Of a DNA stretch of 64,000 nucleotides, positions 38,857 to 49,807 are shown piece after piece. This stretch comes from Circinella minor (lineage: Eukaryota > Mucoromycota > Mucoromycetes > Mucorales > Lichtheimiaceae). Where the stretch lies: NCBI GenBank assembly GCA_016758965.1, contig JAEPRB010000112.1:62001-126000 (forward strand), given 5' to 3'. The notes under the pieces are model-generated. The model did no database searches, was not told where the DNA came from, and saw only the letters and a program-made list of their open reading frames with translations. The stretch's first letter is position 1; the number at the start of each line of letters is the position of its first letter. A program made the translations under genes and the position numbers.

Positions 38857-39602
38857 ATAAATAAAACACACACACACACACACACACACACAAAACAAGT
38901 TAGTTTTATTATTGTCAATAATTTTTTTTTCCCAGCAAACAAAAACATTTTATTTCGCCCCATTTCTTTTTTTTCTGCAACACTTTACAAATCATTCCAT
39001 TTTCAGCTTGTAAAAAAAAAAAAAAAACCAAACCAAACCAAACAAACCAAAACCAAAACCAAAAAAAGGGCTTGCCCTGTTTTTTAAACTTTCTATATGC
39101 GCATTTCTTTTCTTTCTTTCTTTATGTAACATAGCGAGAGAGGAGGGAAAAATATATATTTTTTCTTTTTCATTTTCATTCTACTCCCCCCCCCCTTTTT
39201 TTAAAATATATTATATATCTCTCTCTCCCCCCCTCATCTTTTTTTTTTCACCCCTTATTTTTTTTTTTACGTACTCTCTCTCTCTCTCTCATTAGTTAAT
39301 CTTGTTATTTAAGCCAACCCTATTATAACGCGTATAAGAAATCTTCATGTATCACATTACCATGATTGATTGATCATCCTATCTATAACTAAAAAAAAAA
39401 AATATTTGATTGTTTTTCTTATTCTTCTTTTTACGTAATATGTTTTATTATTATTAGTATTATTATTATTACAGAAAGGGAAAGAGGGAGATTTGGTATA
39501 TATATATATATATAAGAAAAACAAATGTATATTGTTACAAAAAGGTGATGTTGTATACTCTTACGTAAAAAAAATGCGAATTATATATAATAAATTTACA
39601 AA
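38857..39602. other. Intergenic between convergent PUF and MFS genes
   Basis: Low-complexity DNA: (CA)n at 38866-38892, an AACC/AAAC-rich tract at about 39025-39066, C and T runs and (CT)n near 39282-39291. It holds only the 3' ends of two convergent genes. Confidence 0.5.
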
Positions 39603-42600
39603 CTATTTTTGGTTATTCGAATTAATATTGACAGGAGGAGTCGTGGTACTATTATTCTCTACTTGAACAATCACTTGATCTTTTTTTGTTTCATTAATAA
39701 CTGTTTCTTCATTTTGAATCTTATTCATTTCATTTAAAGAAGTAGTATCTACTTGAATATGACTGTCATCATTGCTTTGATTCTTTTTTTCTTCATTATT
39801 ATTATTATTTTGTTCTTTCTTTTGTGGAGATGGACCTCGTTGTCGTAATGGATGATGTTTTACCAAAACAGAAGATAAAAAGCCTTTTCATTATAAAAAA
39901 AAAAAAAATGTTAATATATATAAATATATATATTTTCATCATTTTACAACGTACCCATGCCAGACATGATAATAAGAATATGCCATACAAAACGTAATGA
40001 TTCAACATAAATTCTAACAGTAGCATCAAAATATTCTTGAGGTAAACCATGACGAATATATTCAGGTGATTGAAAAATCATTTCAGCATATTCTATAGGA
40101 ATAGCATTAGGTAAATCACGTTGAAGAGAAGAATTAAGAACAGCTGAAGCAATAGCTACACCTAATGCACCACCTAATACACGCGAAAAGTTGTTTAAAC
40201 CAGTAACAACAGCTATTCATTGGAAATTTCTTTTAGTATATACTGTATAATTTGTTTTAAATGAATAATAAAAGTATATATATATATCACTTTACCAACA
40301 TCACGAGGTTCAGCTGCTGCTTGAATAGCAATAATAGTCGATGAAAAGTTTAAACCCATACCAGCACCACCAATGACTGTAAATCCATAAATCATCGACC
40401 AAGGTGTATCCACATCATATAAACTAAACAGACCAACACAAAGTGTAAATAAACCCATACCTATACAAATCCTAATAAATTAGGATAGGAAAAAAAAAAA
40501 AAAAAAAGGTGGGGGGCGGGTGAGAGTTTAGTTTGAAAATAAGAAATGTAAATCATTTTCACTGTATATATAGAAAAGAGAACTTACAAAGGTCGATAAA
40601 TGCCAGTTTTAGAAATAAATAAACCAGAAAAAGTAGACAAGACAGCAATCACCATTTGCATTGGAATTAAACGTATCCCTGACCAAGTGGCTGTATCACC
40701 ACGTACAACTTGAAAATAAATAGGTAAATAATAAAGAGCAGCAAAAAATGTAAGACCAAAAAATAAATTAACACTCAAAAGAGCAACGACAGATCGATTT
40801 TTAAATAATCTGGGTGGCATTAAAGGTTCAGAAGCAAATTTTACTTCCACTACAACTAATAATCCAACTAAAAGGCCTGTCAAAACAAAAGGTGTCTAAT
40901 AGTGATAATAATAATAATTAAATGAATGAGTTCATTTGTGTATGTACGTATGAACCTTTGTTTTTGTTTTTTTATGTATAAACTTACAATGACAGCAGCT
41001 GATTTCCAAGGAAATGTTTGACCACCAAAATTCATAGCAAGTAAAAATAAAGTGGCAGCTGCCAAAACTAGAAAATTACCCGCATAATCAATACGTTTTA
41101 ATTTATCTTTAAGATTTTGTTTTGGTGTAGGTAAATGCAAGAAGAAGAATAGAATGACCAAAGCAACTGCACCGATTGGTAAACTAATATTTATATACGT
41201 AGTGTTCGATTCAATTGATTAATATAATATACTTTCTCACTCTTTTTATTCCAACATTCAATCCATTTATAAACAATAAATGATAGTTTTTTTGTTTCTA
41301 CTTACTTGATATAAAAATTCCATCGCCAACTGACATTATCAGTTAAACTTCCCTATATAAGTATAAATACTAAATAAACAACTCACATTTTATAATTATG
41401 AATTTGATATTTAGTGAGAAATTATTTTATACTACTCACTCCAATCAATGGACCAAAAACACTTGCTAAAGCAAAAACGGCATTAATAAGTCTATACGTA
41501 TAAAATATAAAATATATACTCCTTATCTGTTAATATATATTTTATTTGTCTTCCCACATATATTTCAAAATAACAATAGTTTACCCTTGATAACTTCCTC
41601 TTTTTTCTAATGGGACCAAATCGGATATAATGACGAATACCTAAATACGTAGTACAATGTGTTACTTTTTTTAAAAGTAGAATAAAATAGTTTTAACTCC
41701 TCTTCCACTCTCCCTCCTTCTTATCTAGTAAAAAAAAAACATTTTTTTTTTACCATTGAGAAAATCTATAAAATTGAAAAACAAACAAATAAAATTAAAT
41801 ATTTAATGACTAGAATTAAGATTCATTTTCCAAATAGATTCATTTGACTTACACTAGCTGCGCCAATACCTTGAATAGCCCGACAAACAATAAGCATGAT
41901 CATAGTCTATATTTTTGGGGGGGAAGGGTTGACAAAAAAATAACGTGGGCAACTGAGTCATCACAGAACTTTTTTTTTTCCTTTTCGGGTATCACAAAAA
42001 AGAGAGTAAAAATTTCTTCTTTCTCTCACACTTCAATTATTATATATATACCTGAGAAGCACCACATAAAACAGAACCGATTAAAAATACAACAATACCA
42101 GACATTAAAATGTATTTACGACCAAAAATATCCGAGAATTTTGAAAATAACGGTTCTATCCAAATTCATATATATATAAGCTTTGTATAATTTCCCCTCT
42201 TACTTTTCTTTAATGTTTCAGATCAAAATTAATACTTACGAAATGCATCTAATGTTAATATATAACTATTATCAACAAATTATATCTTATGTTAGAAACT
42301 ATATATATATATATATATATTGTTATATACGTACTAATAAATGAATTACCTGTTGACAACCCAAGAAGAAATAGCCATAGATTCAAAATCAGATCCAATT
42401 ATAGGTAAAGATGTTGCAACAATAGTACTAAAATAATAATATATTGAACAGTTTAAATTTAAATACGTTATACTATTTTTTATTCTGTATAAAAAAATAA
42501 AATAGGAATTTTACTTGTCTAAAGCTGCCAAGAATAATGAAAGTTGAAGACTTAAAAATGTTAATCCAAGAGCAATTCGTTTTTTCATTTTTGCTTTTTT

Positions 42601-42783
42601 ATCTATTTCATCGTCCTTGTTCTCATGATGGTTGATTTGGTGTGCTTCTTCATTATTTGTTGCTGTTGTTATGGGATCAGATCGAATGGATCGTTTATCA
42701 TCTTCGATTGTAGCATTTGATAATGATTTATTATCATCTATATCTAGCTTATTATTATTCCGTTGTTCTTCTATTGATACCAT
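39603..42783 (-). CDS. MFS drug:H+ antiporter, DHA2 (14-TM) type
   Basis: Thirteen exons (42783-42515, 42427-42350, 42265-42240, 42155-42052, 41906-41853, 41640-41585, 41491-41440, 41352-41306, 41183-40988, 40895-40588, 40471-40296, 40212-39955, 39883-39603) give 634 residues, all junctions in frame. A charged N-terminal tail (about 65 residues) precedes TM1 ([20 protein letters not shown]). Family signatures are [20 protein letters not shown], the motif-A loop [19 protein letters not shown] (antiporter motif C) and the DHA2 loop [17 protein letters not shown]. The C-terminal tail is Asn/Gln/Glu-rich. Close relatives export toxic compounds or, as yeast Vba proteins, move basic amino acids into the vacuole; which applies here is undetermined. 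One exon is 26 nt. Upstream DNA (43470-43505) has several CGG triplets, as zinc-cluster factor sites do, but this is weak evidence. Confidence 0.92.
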
Positions 42784-45033
42784 TCAAAAAGAAATAGTGT
42801 GTGTGTGTGTATATATATATGTGAATAAATAAATAAAAGTAAAAGAAAAGAAGAAGAGAATTGGAAAAATAAAATAAACATCTTTTATATTCGAAGAAGG
42901 CTTTTTTTCGTGTAATGCTTTTTTTGATCTGACTTGTCCCTCTCTACATACGCTCCGCAAATCCGGATCGGTATAATAAAGTAACTTAACTCTGAAAAGA
43001 GAATAAAAAAAAAACGGAACATTAAAAGGGCCGCTTCATAACAAGAAAGAAAGAAAGAAAGAAGAAGAAGAAAAAAAAAAAATCGGATCAAAAAAAGAAA
43101 TGGCGCGGTTGTGGCACAGTTCTTGCATTTCTATAAAAAGTCATTCTCAGTCATTCTTTTTAAGCGCGCGGATCTTCGGTTTATGTTAAATAAATGGTCT
43201 CACAAACAAAAAAAAGATTTACGGGTAAACTCTTTCTGTTTATTTGTTGTCTTCATGGTAGTTAACAAACATATTTCTTTTTTTTTTTTTTTGCTCACGA
43301 TCATGTCCCATTTAATTTTATAGTCATTCATAAAAAAATTTTAGGAGAGAGAGTGGATATTTTTGAGTAAAAAGAAAAGTAAATTTCCCTTTTCTTCTTT
43401 TTCCCCCCCTCGTTTTTTTTTTTTCGCGTGAAATTTTAGATAATCAGATCAAAAAAAGTTTATATTCTAGATTTCGGAACTTTCGGGAATCACGGAAACG
43501 GACCCAAGTTCTTTCTTTCCTGTGCTATAAATTGCGCAACCCTACACGGTTTATCACGACATATAATACAATATAGCGCACCTACTAAATAAAAATGAAC
43601 CTTTCGTCATTTTTGTACTTTTGTGGATTGTGTCCCTCCCCCCTCTTCGCTTCGCTTTGTGTCAAAACCTCTTCAGAGTTACGGTTTGTAAGCTCGTTAA
43701 GGACAAACGTCCAAAAAACCTCTTACTGTGTGTGAGGGGTGAAGCAGGTCCCTTCAAACTCATGAAAGATATTAAAAATTACTATTAGTTTTATAATTAT
43801 AATCTTTTTTTTTTTTGGTATGAACGTATAAAAGAAAAAAAAAAGACTATTATTAAATAGTTATGTGATATCTCTCTAATTAGAAACACCATCATCATTC
43901 GATACTATGTTCAAGTTATTAATTTGATAGGTCTTTCTTTTCCAGATCTTGATAAGTATAAGGAATCCCTCTTCCCCCCTCCCTCTCCCTCGTTTGACTA
44001 AGACAACAATTTACTTTTTTTTTTTTTTCAAAGTTCATGGATGTAAGATGTAATTTTGCAAGTACGTATTAATGGCAAAAAAAAAAAAAAAATAGTTGGA
44101 TCTACAACGTATTGATTTCATAACTACTGTTATTATGAAATATAAATTCCCATTTCTTATTGTTTCATAATTAAATGTATTCAAGTTATCGAATATACTT
44201 TTAAATATAATAATACCTAAAAATGGATCTATATATATTGCTTAGTTATCTACACAAACATACGAAACAATATATTGGATTTAATGATTTGATAAGGCTA
44301 CGTAAAAAAAATCAAGTTTTGAATTGCAACCTGGATATGTAATGAAATATATGACATTCTTTTAAGCAATTACCAGATACGTACTAAATTAAAATGAGAT
44401 GGGTTCAGGTATTCAAATCTCAAGCATTTATTAGTTAGGTCACTCAATCCAAACTGAGTCGAGTTTATGGATTATTTGAATCAAATACTGTAGTAAATTA
44501 AGTTTGGGGGGGGGGCAGGTAAAATTATTCAAGTTTCATTTAAAAAGTGTTTAGAGTTGTAACTCTTTTAATAATGAACAAAAAGTTTTCATGCTGATAA
44601 TCCTTCTACGTAACAACAATATGTAATAATAATAATAAAAAAAAAGGAAATAGGTATGGCCTTGTTATATTTACAAGCCATCTACAACTATGCAAAATTT
44701 GACATAAAAAAAGTTTCAAAAGAAAACAGATTAATACCATGGCTGCAAGATGATGCCATTTTTATTCTGGTCAAATAAAATGGTACCATAATTACAACAT
44801 ACCACAAGAATTCTTGATTGGTTCTGGATCAATGATGATTAAACACTGGATAATGACGGCATTAGCACCCATTTCCTTATATGATATTCTTGTTTATGCT
44901 TCTTACGTAAAACAAGCATATATACAAAATATTATTTTGTCCCGTCTCATATATATAAGGATTTCTTTTTTACATACGAATCTTCCTGGAAAATTAATTA
45001 TCAATATTATAACTGCACACTAATATTAGCTGG

Positions 45034-45035
<2 letters not shown>

Positions 45036-45064
<29 letters not shown>
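45036..45064. repeat. (TA)n microsatellite
   Basis: Pure TA dinucleotide tract of about 14 units in noncoding DNA. Confidence 0.9.
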
Positions 45065-45548
45065 AACGATAGAATAACCTGCTTCACTTACGCGTTTAAC
45101 TTTTAAATGCTTATCAACATCCACAACTTGAACAGTTACCCTATCCGTAATTAAAATTACTATCAATTCACATTCGTTGTCTATTTTAAAAAGCTTTGTA
45201 TTTATAATTACATTCCTTTCACATTATTTGTTATATGAGATCATCGCACTCTCCTCAAACCACTACATTATGGATATAAACCCGAGTATTACTTGGAATA
45301 CAAAGAATGAACCAGTGTAACGTGCATACTGTTACCCAATTTTTTTCTTTTTCCTCATATATATTATCTCCAATATTAGTATAATCCCTATTATAAATAA
45401 CATTATTATCATTTTTATCTCTTTCATTATCATTAGCATTATTGATTGTAATCACATCATGTTATCATCAAATATTCTTATTATAGTATAAAAAAACCAT
45501 TATGCCATCTTATTGGATCCCACTTTTGATTCTTTTCGCAATTGCTGC

Positions 45549-45663
45549 TTTTTACAAGAGCAATTGCAATGTTTTACTAAAGCTATTGATTAATTTCACA
45601 AAAGCTATTGAATATTCTCACAAAATCTATTGACTATTTTTACAAAAGCAAATAGTATAAATA
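45549..45663 (+). repeat. Degenerate 22-bp tandem repeat ending at a TATAAATA box
   Basis: Five degenerate units of about 22-23 bp share the core TTTYACAAAAGCTATTGA. They begin near 45549, 45572, 45594, 45617 and 45639, and the last runs into TATAAATA at 45656-45663, followed by CT-rich DNA. Spaced repeats just upstream of a TATA box are typical of promoter or LTR enhancer regions. No gene follows that I can support, so a solo LTR or an orphan promoter is possible. Confidence 0.55.
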
Positions 45664-46360
45664 CTCGACCTTTTTCACTCTCAAATTTCTTTTCTTCAGT
45701 TCTCTTTTACTTTAAGTTTTATCTTTAACTTTGTCTTGTCTTTTAAATAAATTATCCTTTTATAAATAAATCCTTTCATTGGGTTTTCATTTAGTAATTT
45801 TATTAAGACTTCTCTTTTTGTGGATTCAGACGTACAATTCCTGAATAATAGAACTCCCACATACCATTTATCTATAATTATTAAGTTATTTATAGCCTTT
45901 ATTCTATTTTCTTTACATAAATCATATCAATTTTATATATCGAAGCTCTTTGTTACGACAACATACGCTTCACCAGTTTGTATTTACGTTTATTATGTTA
46001 TCGCCAATATTATGATTGCATAAAGTGCTTGTATATAGTGTCACGTTTTTTTTTCTCCAATCACTTACTTATATAACATTTTTTTTTATTATTAACAATA
46101 GGTATCAATATATATAAACAATTCTTCGTAACTATTTCACGTTATTATTTTTTTTTTTGCTGCTGTTGTTTATTTACAAAAACTTATGTAAATACGTAAA
46201 CAAAAAAATACCAGGTTTCTGAAATGGAGAAGTCTTGTGACATTTTCTTCATCATATTTTTCAGAGAAAAACATACGGATGGCTTGATCGCGTGTAATAT
46301 TCAGACGGGGAAGGGGGGGGAGAGAAGAAAGAAACAATTTTTATATGTATTGGTGGTCTA

Positions 46361-46510
46361 GATTCTAGGCTGCCAATTCACATCTGGAAAAAATCCACGA
46401 GCTTCTCCTAGAGCCAGCAAACGCTTGCGATATTCCTGTCTAAAACATTCGATAATGCCTTGGCAGAAAAGTTGGCCCAACACTCTCTCAAGGTAGAATC
46501 CGTCATTTTG
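46361..46510 (-). pseudogene. PIF/Harbinger-like transposase fragment
   Basis: On the minus strand MTDSTLRECWANF is followed, after a one-base frame change, by FCQGIIECFRQEYRKRLLAL and then GEARGFFPDVNW. This resembles the segment of Harbinger-type (Plant_tran) transposases with the pattern STLRE..xxFC.gIIExFxxEYLR......LL.xGEARGFPG, which lies just before the first catalytic Asp (SIDCMHW-like). That Asp-bearing motif is not found downstream, and the reading frame is broken, so this is a short dead remnant. The match is from memory of the family pattern, not from a search. Confidence 0.5.
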
Positions 46511-48932
46511 AGATGCTCATCAACAATATTAGCAGATCCACTATAAACCAATAAAGTCTATAGCAGCGGTTCCTTTGATAAATGGATGAAATCCAGTTTT
46601 ACCAGGAGCATCCTTCTTTTGTTGAAAGTAGGTGTACTTGACCTCGAGTTATTTCATTATACGCACAAAAAGTTCACATTGCAAATAAAATCAATGGCCA
46701 TAAATACGTTGTGTCATGTATTAGCTGATAGGGGATATACAATTACATATTGGTTTGTATTATCTTTTAATATTTGAATGCAGTTATGGACAAGTGTGTT
46801 TATAATAAAAAAAAAACAAGGAGAGAAAGTATAAAAATAGCAAGAATAAAATGGAGTAAGCTACTGTAAGCAAGTTATATAAAAAAAAAAAAAAAACTAT
46901 TGTAAACGGATATTAGGTAGACTACGATGTGATATAGAAATCAATTTGAGCTGCAAATAGTCCATCATTAGTTTTATTCTTTCCCAGGAATTAAATGATA
47001 ATTTGAAATTTTGTTTTTTACTGGTATATATCTTTTAGGCCATCCACAGCTGTGATTGTTTAAATGACCCCAATTAACAGTCAGTCAGTGTAACAGTATG
47101 TAACAGTTTAAATGGATCAAATTATGCAGCCCTGTGGACGCACTAATTGTTACAGTTAAAAAAATTCCTAATCTTCAAATTTAAAACATTAAAAATGATT
47201 GTTCCCATTGCTTCAAAAATATAAACAAAGACGCGAACTTGTAGATGAACAATTAGAGCAAAACAGCATTCGCGTGCGACAAATCATTGCTCGTCTACTC
47301 CAACGAAACTGAGAAAAAAAAGACTTGCTACTGTTTCTGCATCCCAGAAACTCAAAACGAAAAGATTCGATAATGATCGTGCCATGTTCCAAATGATCGC
47401 AAGTTTCAAGATGAAAATATTTATCCTTTTTTTTTTTTTTTCGTATCTGGTATACAACACTCGTGGCAAAGTTTCGCCCACTAACTTTGGGTTAGTATAA
47501 AAGTATTCGCCTTATCCAATATCGCATCACTTGTCAATGAACTTAATTCCAATGATATATCCTTATTTTCGAAATCGAAACAATAATAGAATAGATAAAT
47601 TGTATGTGTTATATAAATAAAAGTTATTTTTTTTTATCATTGTTATTGACCGTTATAATTTACATGGTATATATTGGTGTAGATAAATAGAGGAGCACCC
47701 TTTTTTACTATCCCTTCGGGTTTACTTTCATGAAAATGATCCATTGGGTTTTTACAGAAATAGTTTTTTTTTTTTTTTAAAAAAAAAAATATGAAAGAAA
47801 TTTACCTCCCCTCTTTATTGTGATTACTTAACGGATCTTTTTCAGTACAACAGTCTTCAATTAGTATCCATTTTTATACATACATAGATTAAAATGATGA
47901 CAAACTATTATAAAACTGTTTTCTAGCCTATTATCAAAGTACGATATAGATGTGTACAATATCAAATGATACACATACATACATAGTGTGTGTTTTTTTT
48001 TTCAAATGCAGAGGTGTTTCCATCCAAGGATTTTTTCTACCCAAAGTGGGTCAACTTTAATGATAGCCTATATAAGAAATGGGTGTCGGTCGATTCCCCC
48101 AATTTTTGTTTCAGCTTGAAATCAGCTGACACTGTCCATCTCTTTTTTAAATAATTTATGATGGCCGGGTGTTCATAACAAAAAAAAATAGTCATCCGTA
48201 GCCATTATGTAAAAGTGGAAACACACACACACAAAAAAAAAAAACATTCGGTTCATATACCAAGGAATAGTTTGGAAGGATTCGGGAAAATCATTGAATT
48301 ATTTACGGTTGAACAAACTTAAAAAAAAAAAAAAATTCAATCTTTCGGAACCCTTTATGAAATAATGAGATGTCAAGTTGTGTGTGTGTGTGTGTGACAC
48401 CTAAACAACAATTATAAATAGAATTGACTCAAAAAAAAAAAAAAGATGAATGCCGTTTCCCGATCCATGGAACAAGATGAATATTCCATTTTTAGAAAAT
48501 ATATCCCACATTTGTTTTATTTATCCTAACAAATGTGATGACATCCTCTTTTTTAAATTATTAATAAAGAAAAACAGGTTTGGGTTTTGAAGGTGTTTTT
48601 TTTTTTAATTGCATAAAAAAAGAGTGAGTGAAAAAAACAGTGTAACATGTGATTTTTTTTTTTTTTTTGGGCTCTTTTTATGTTAAAAAAAAAATCATGC
48701 AGGAAGTCGGAGACAGGAAGTTTTAAAATATTTATCATCTGATGTTTCGGTGTTGCATGAATTTTGAATATAAAAAACCATCGGTTTCACTTTTTTTTTT
48801 TTTTTTTTTTTTCCATCCAAAAAAGAAAAACATATAACAAATTTTCCTATTCTCTAATCATTTTTTCTCTTTCTCTTTTTTTTCTCATTAACGAAAAAAT
48901 AAAACATCCCCAAAAGACTTTTTAATAAAACA
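46511..48932. other. Gene-poor region with small relics; upstream of the stress-protein gene
   Basis: Contains a plus-strand coding-like fragment at 47213-47425 (RRELVDEQLEQNSIRVRQII, a stop, then RLATVSASQKLKTKRFDNDR in another frame), a T15A11 dyad at 47764-47789, and many homopolymers. The T-rich stretch before 48933 is the likely promoter and leader of the universal stress protein gene. No intact gene is supported. Confidence 0.4.
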
Positions 48933-49460
48933 ATGTCTACCTCTATTCCCATTACTGAAAGACGTCGTGTCGCATTAGCCTATGATGGTACTGAAGATGC
49001 TCAAAAACTTTTTGATTGGGCTTTAAAAAATATTATTCGACCCGATATGGATCATCTTATTTTATTATCTGCTGTGGAACGAGGCAGTAATGACACCAAT
49101 GAACATCGTCATGAACGACGCTTATCTGGTTTACCCATGTTATCAACTTCACCTTCACGTATGAGTGATGCGATGCAACAAGCAGAAGCACATCCGCATG
49201 GTGGTGTTACAGCTCGTGAACGATTGGAAGCAATGAGTGATCAATTACGTTCATTGCATATTTCTTCAGAAGAACATATTTTATGGGGTGATGCAAAATC
49301 TTTGGTGCCACGATTTACACAACAACATCCAGTGGATCTTTTAATTGTTGGTTCAAGAGGTTTAGGTGCTGTCAAGAGTGTATTTTTGGGTTCCGTTTCT
49401 GACAAGTGTATTCATGAATGTCCATGTCCTGTCCTTGTTGTACGAAATGCAACCATTTAA
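48933..49460 (+). CDS. Universal stress protein (UspA family)
   Basis: A single-exon gene of 175 residues with ATG in the context AACAATG. The N-terminus RRVALAYDGTEDAQKLFDWA is the first beta strand and helix of the Usp fold. Residues 140-154, GSRGLGAVKSVFLGS, fit the ATP-binding G-2x-G-9x-G-(S/T) loop, and the last strand is CPCPVLVVRN. An insertion (about residues 50-95, His/Ser-rich with HPHGG) sits where many fungal homologues have a loop. ATP-binding Usp proteins are small cytoplasmic dimers induced by stress; targets are not known from sequence. It is one of only two intron-free regions of this size in the window and is convergent with SAC3. Confidence 0.95.
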   Translation: MSTSIPITERRRVALAYDGTEDAQKLFDWALKNIIRPDMDHLILLSAVERGSNDTNEHRHERRLSGLPMLSTSPSRMSDAMQQAEAHPHGGVTARERLEAMSDQLRSLHISSEEHILWGDAKSLVPRFTQQHPVDLLIVGSRGLGAVKSVFLGSVSDKCIHECPCPVLVVRNATI

Positions 49461-49601
49461 AATGTGTCATCCCCCTTTTTCTTTTTTCACTCAAAACACT
49501 AACACATTCTTTTACACACACTTATTATCATCCATTTGATTTTGTTTATAATAATTTAATTTAGTTTAGCATAATATGCATATATAAGCTCCCCCAATTA
49601 T

Positions 49602-49651
<50 letters not shown>

Positions 49652-49807
49652 TATTAATGGTTTACTTATAAATATAAATATATATATATATATATTTCCT
49701 TCATCATAATAACTTTTTTTATTATTATTGTTAATGACATGGGGTAAAAAAAAGTGTTGCAAAAAAAAAAAAAATTGATGGGAAGCATTGGTGAATATAA
49801 TAAATTT
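49461..49807. other. Intergenic between convergent USP and SAC3 genes
   Basis: 3' flanks with a (CT)n tract at 49606-49647 and a TA tract at 49678-49694. Nothing else is seen. Confidence 0.6.
49606..49647. repeat. (CT)n microsatellite
   Basis: An uninterrupted CT tract of about 42 bp in the 3' flank of the universal stress protein gene. Confidence 0.9.

Larger units (their letters stand above)
42784..46360. other. Gene-poor region upstream of the MFS gene
   Basis: The proximal part (42784-43780) is less AT-rich than the surroundings and includes the MFS promoter. Farther out are poly-A/T tracts and a plus-strand fragment near 44709-44930 (KENRLIPWLQDDAIFILVK and MMIKHWIMTALAPISLYDIL in different frames) that may be an old coding relic. 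There is a (TA)n run at 45036-45064 and a TATA-linked tandem repeat at 45549-45663. The frame at 45820-46023 starts with GTG and is not convincing. No intact gene is supported. Confidence 0.4.

Noticed and set aside
45820..46023. Hydrophobic 67-codon frame downstream of the TATA-linked repeat
   Set aside because: It begins with GTG, shows no family motif, and matches AT-rich random composition.
48050..48130. tRNA-like T-arm sequence (GGTCGATTCCCC)
   Set aside because: No acceptor stem, D-arm or anticodon arm could be folded around it.
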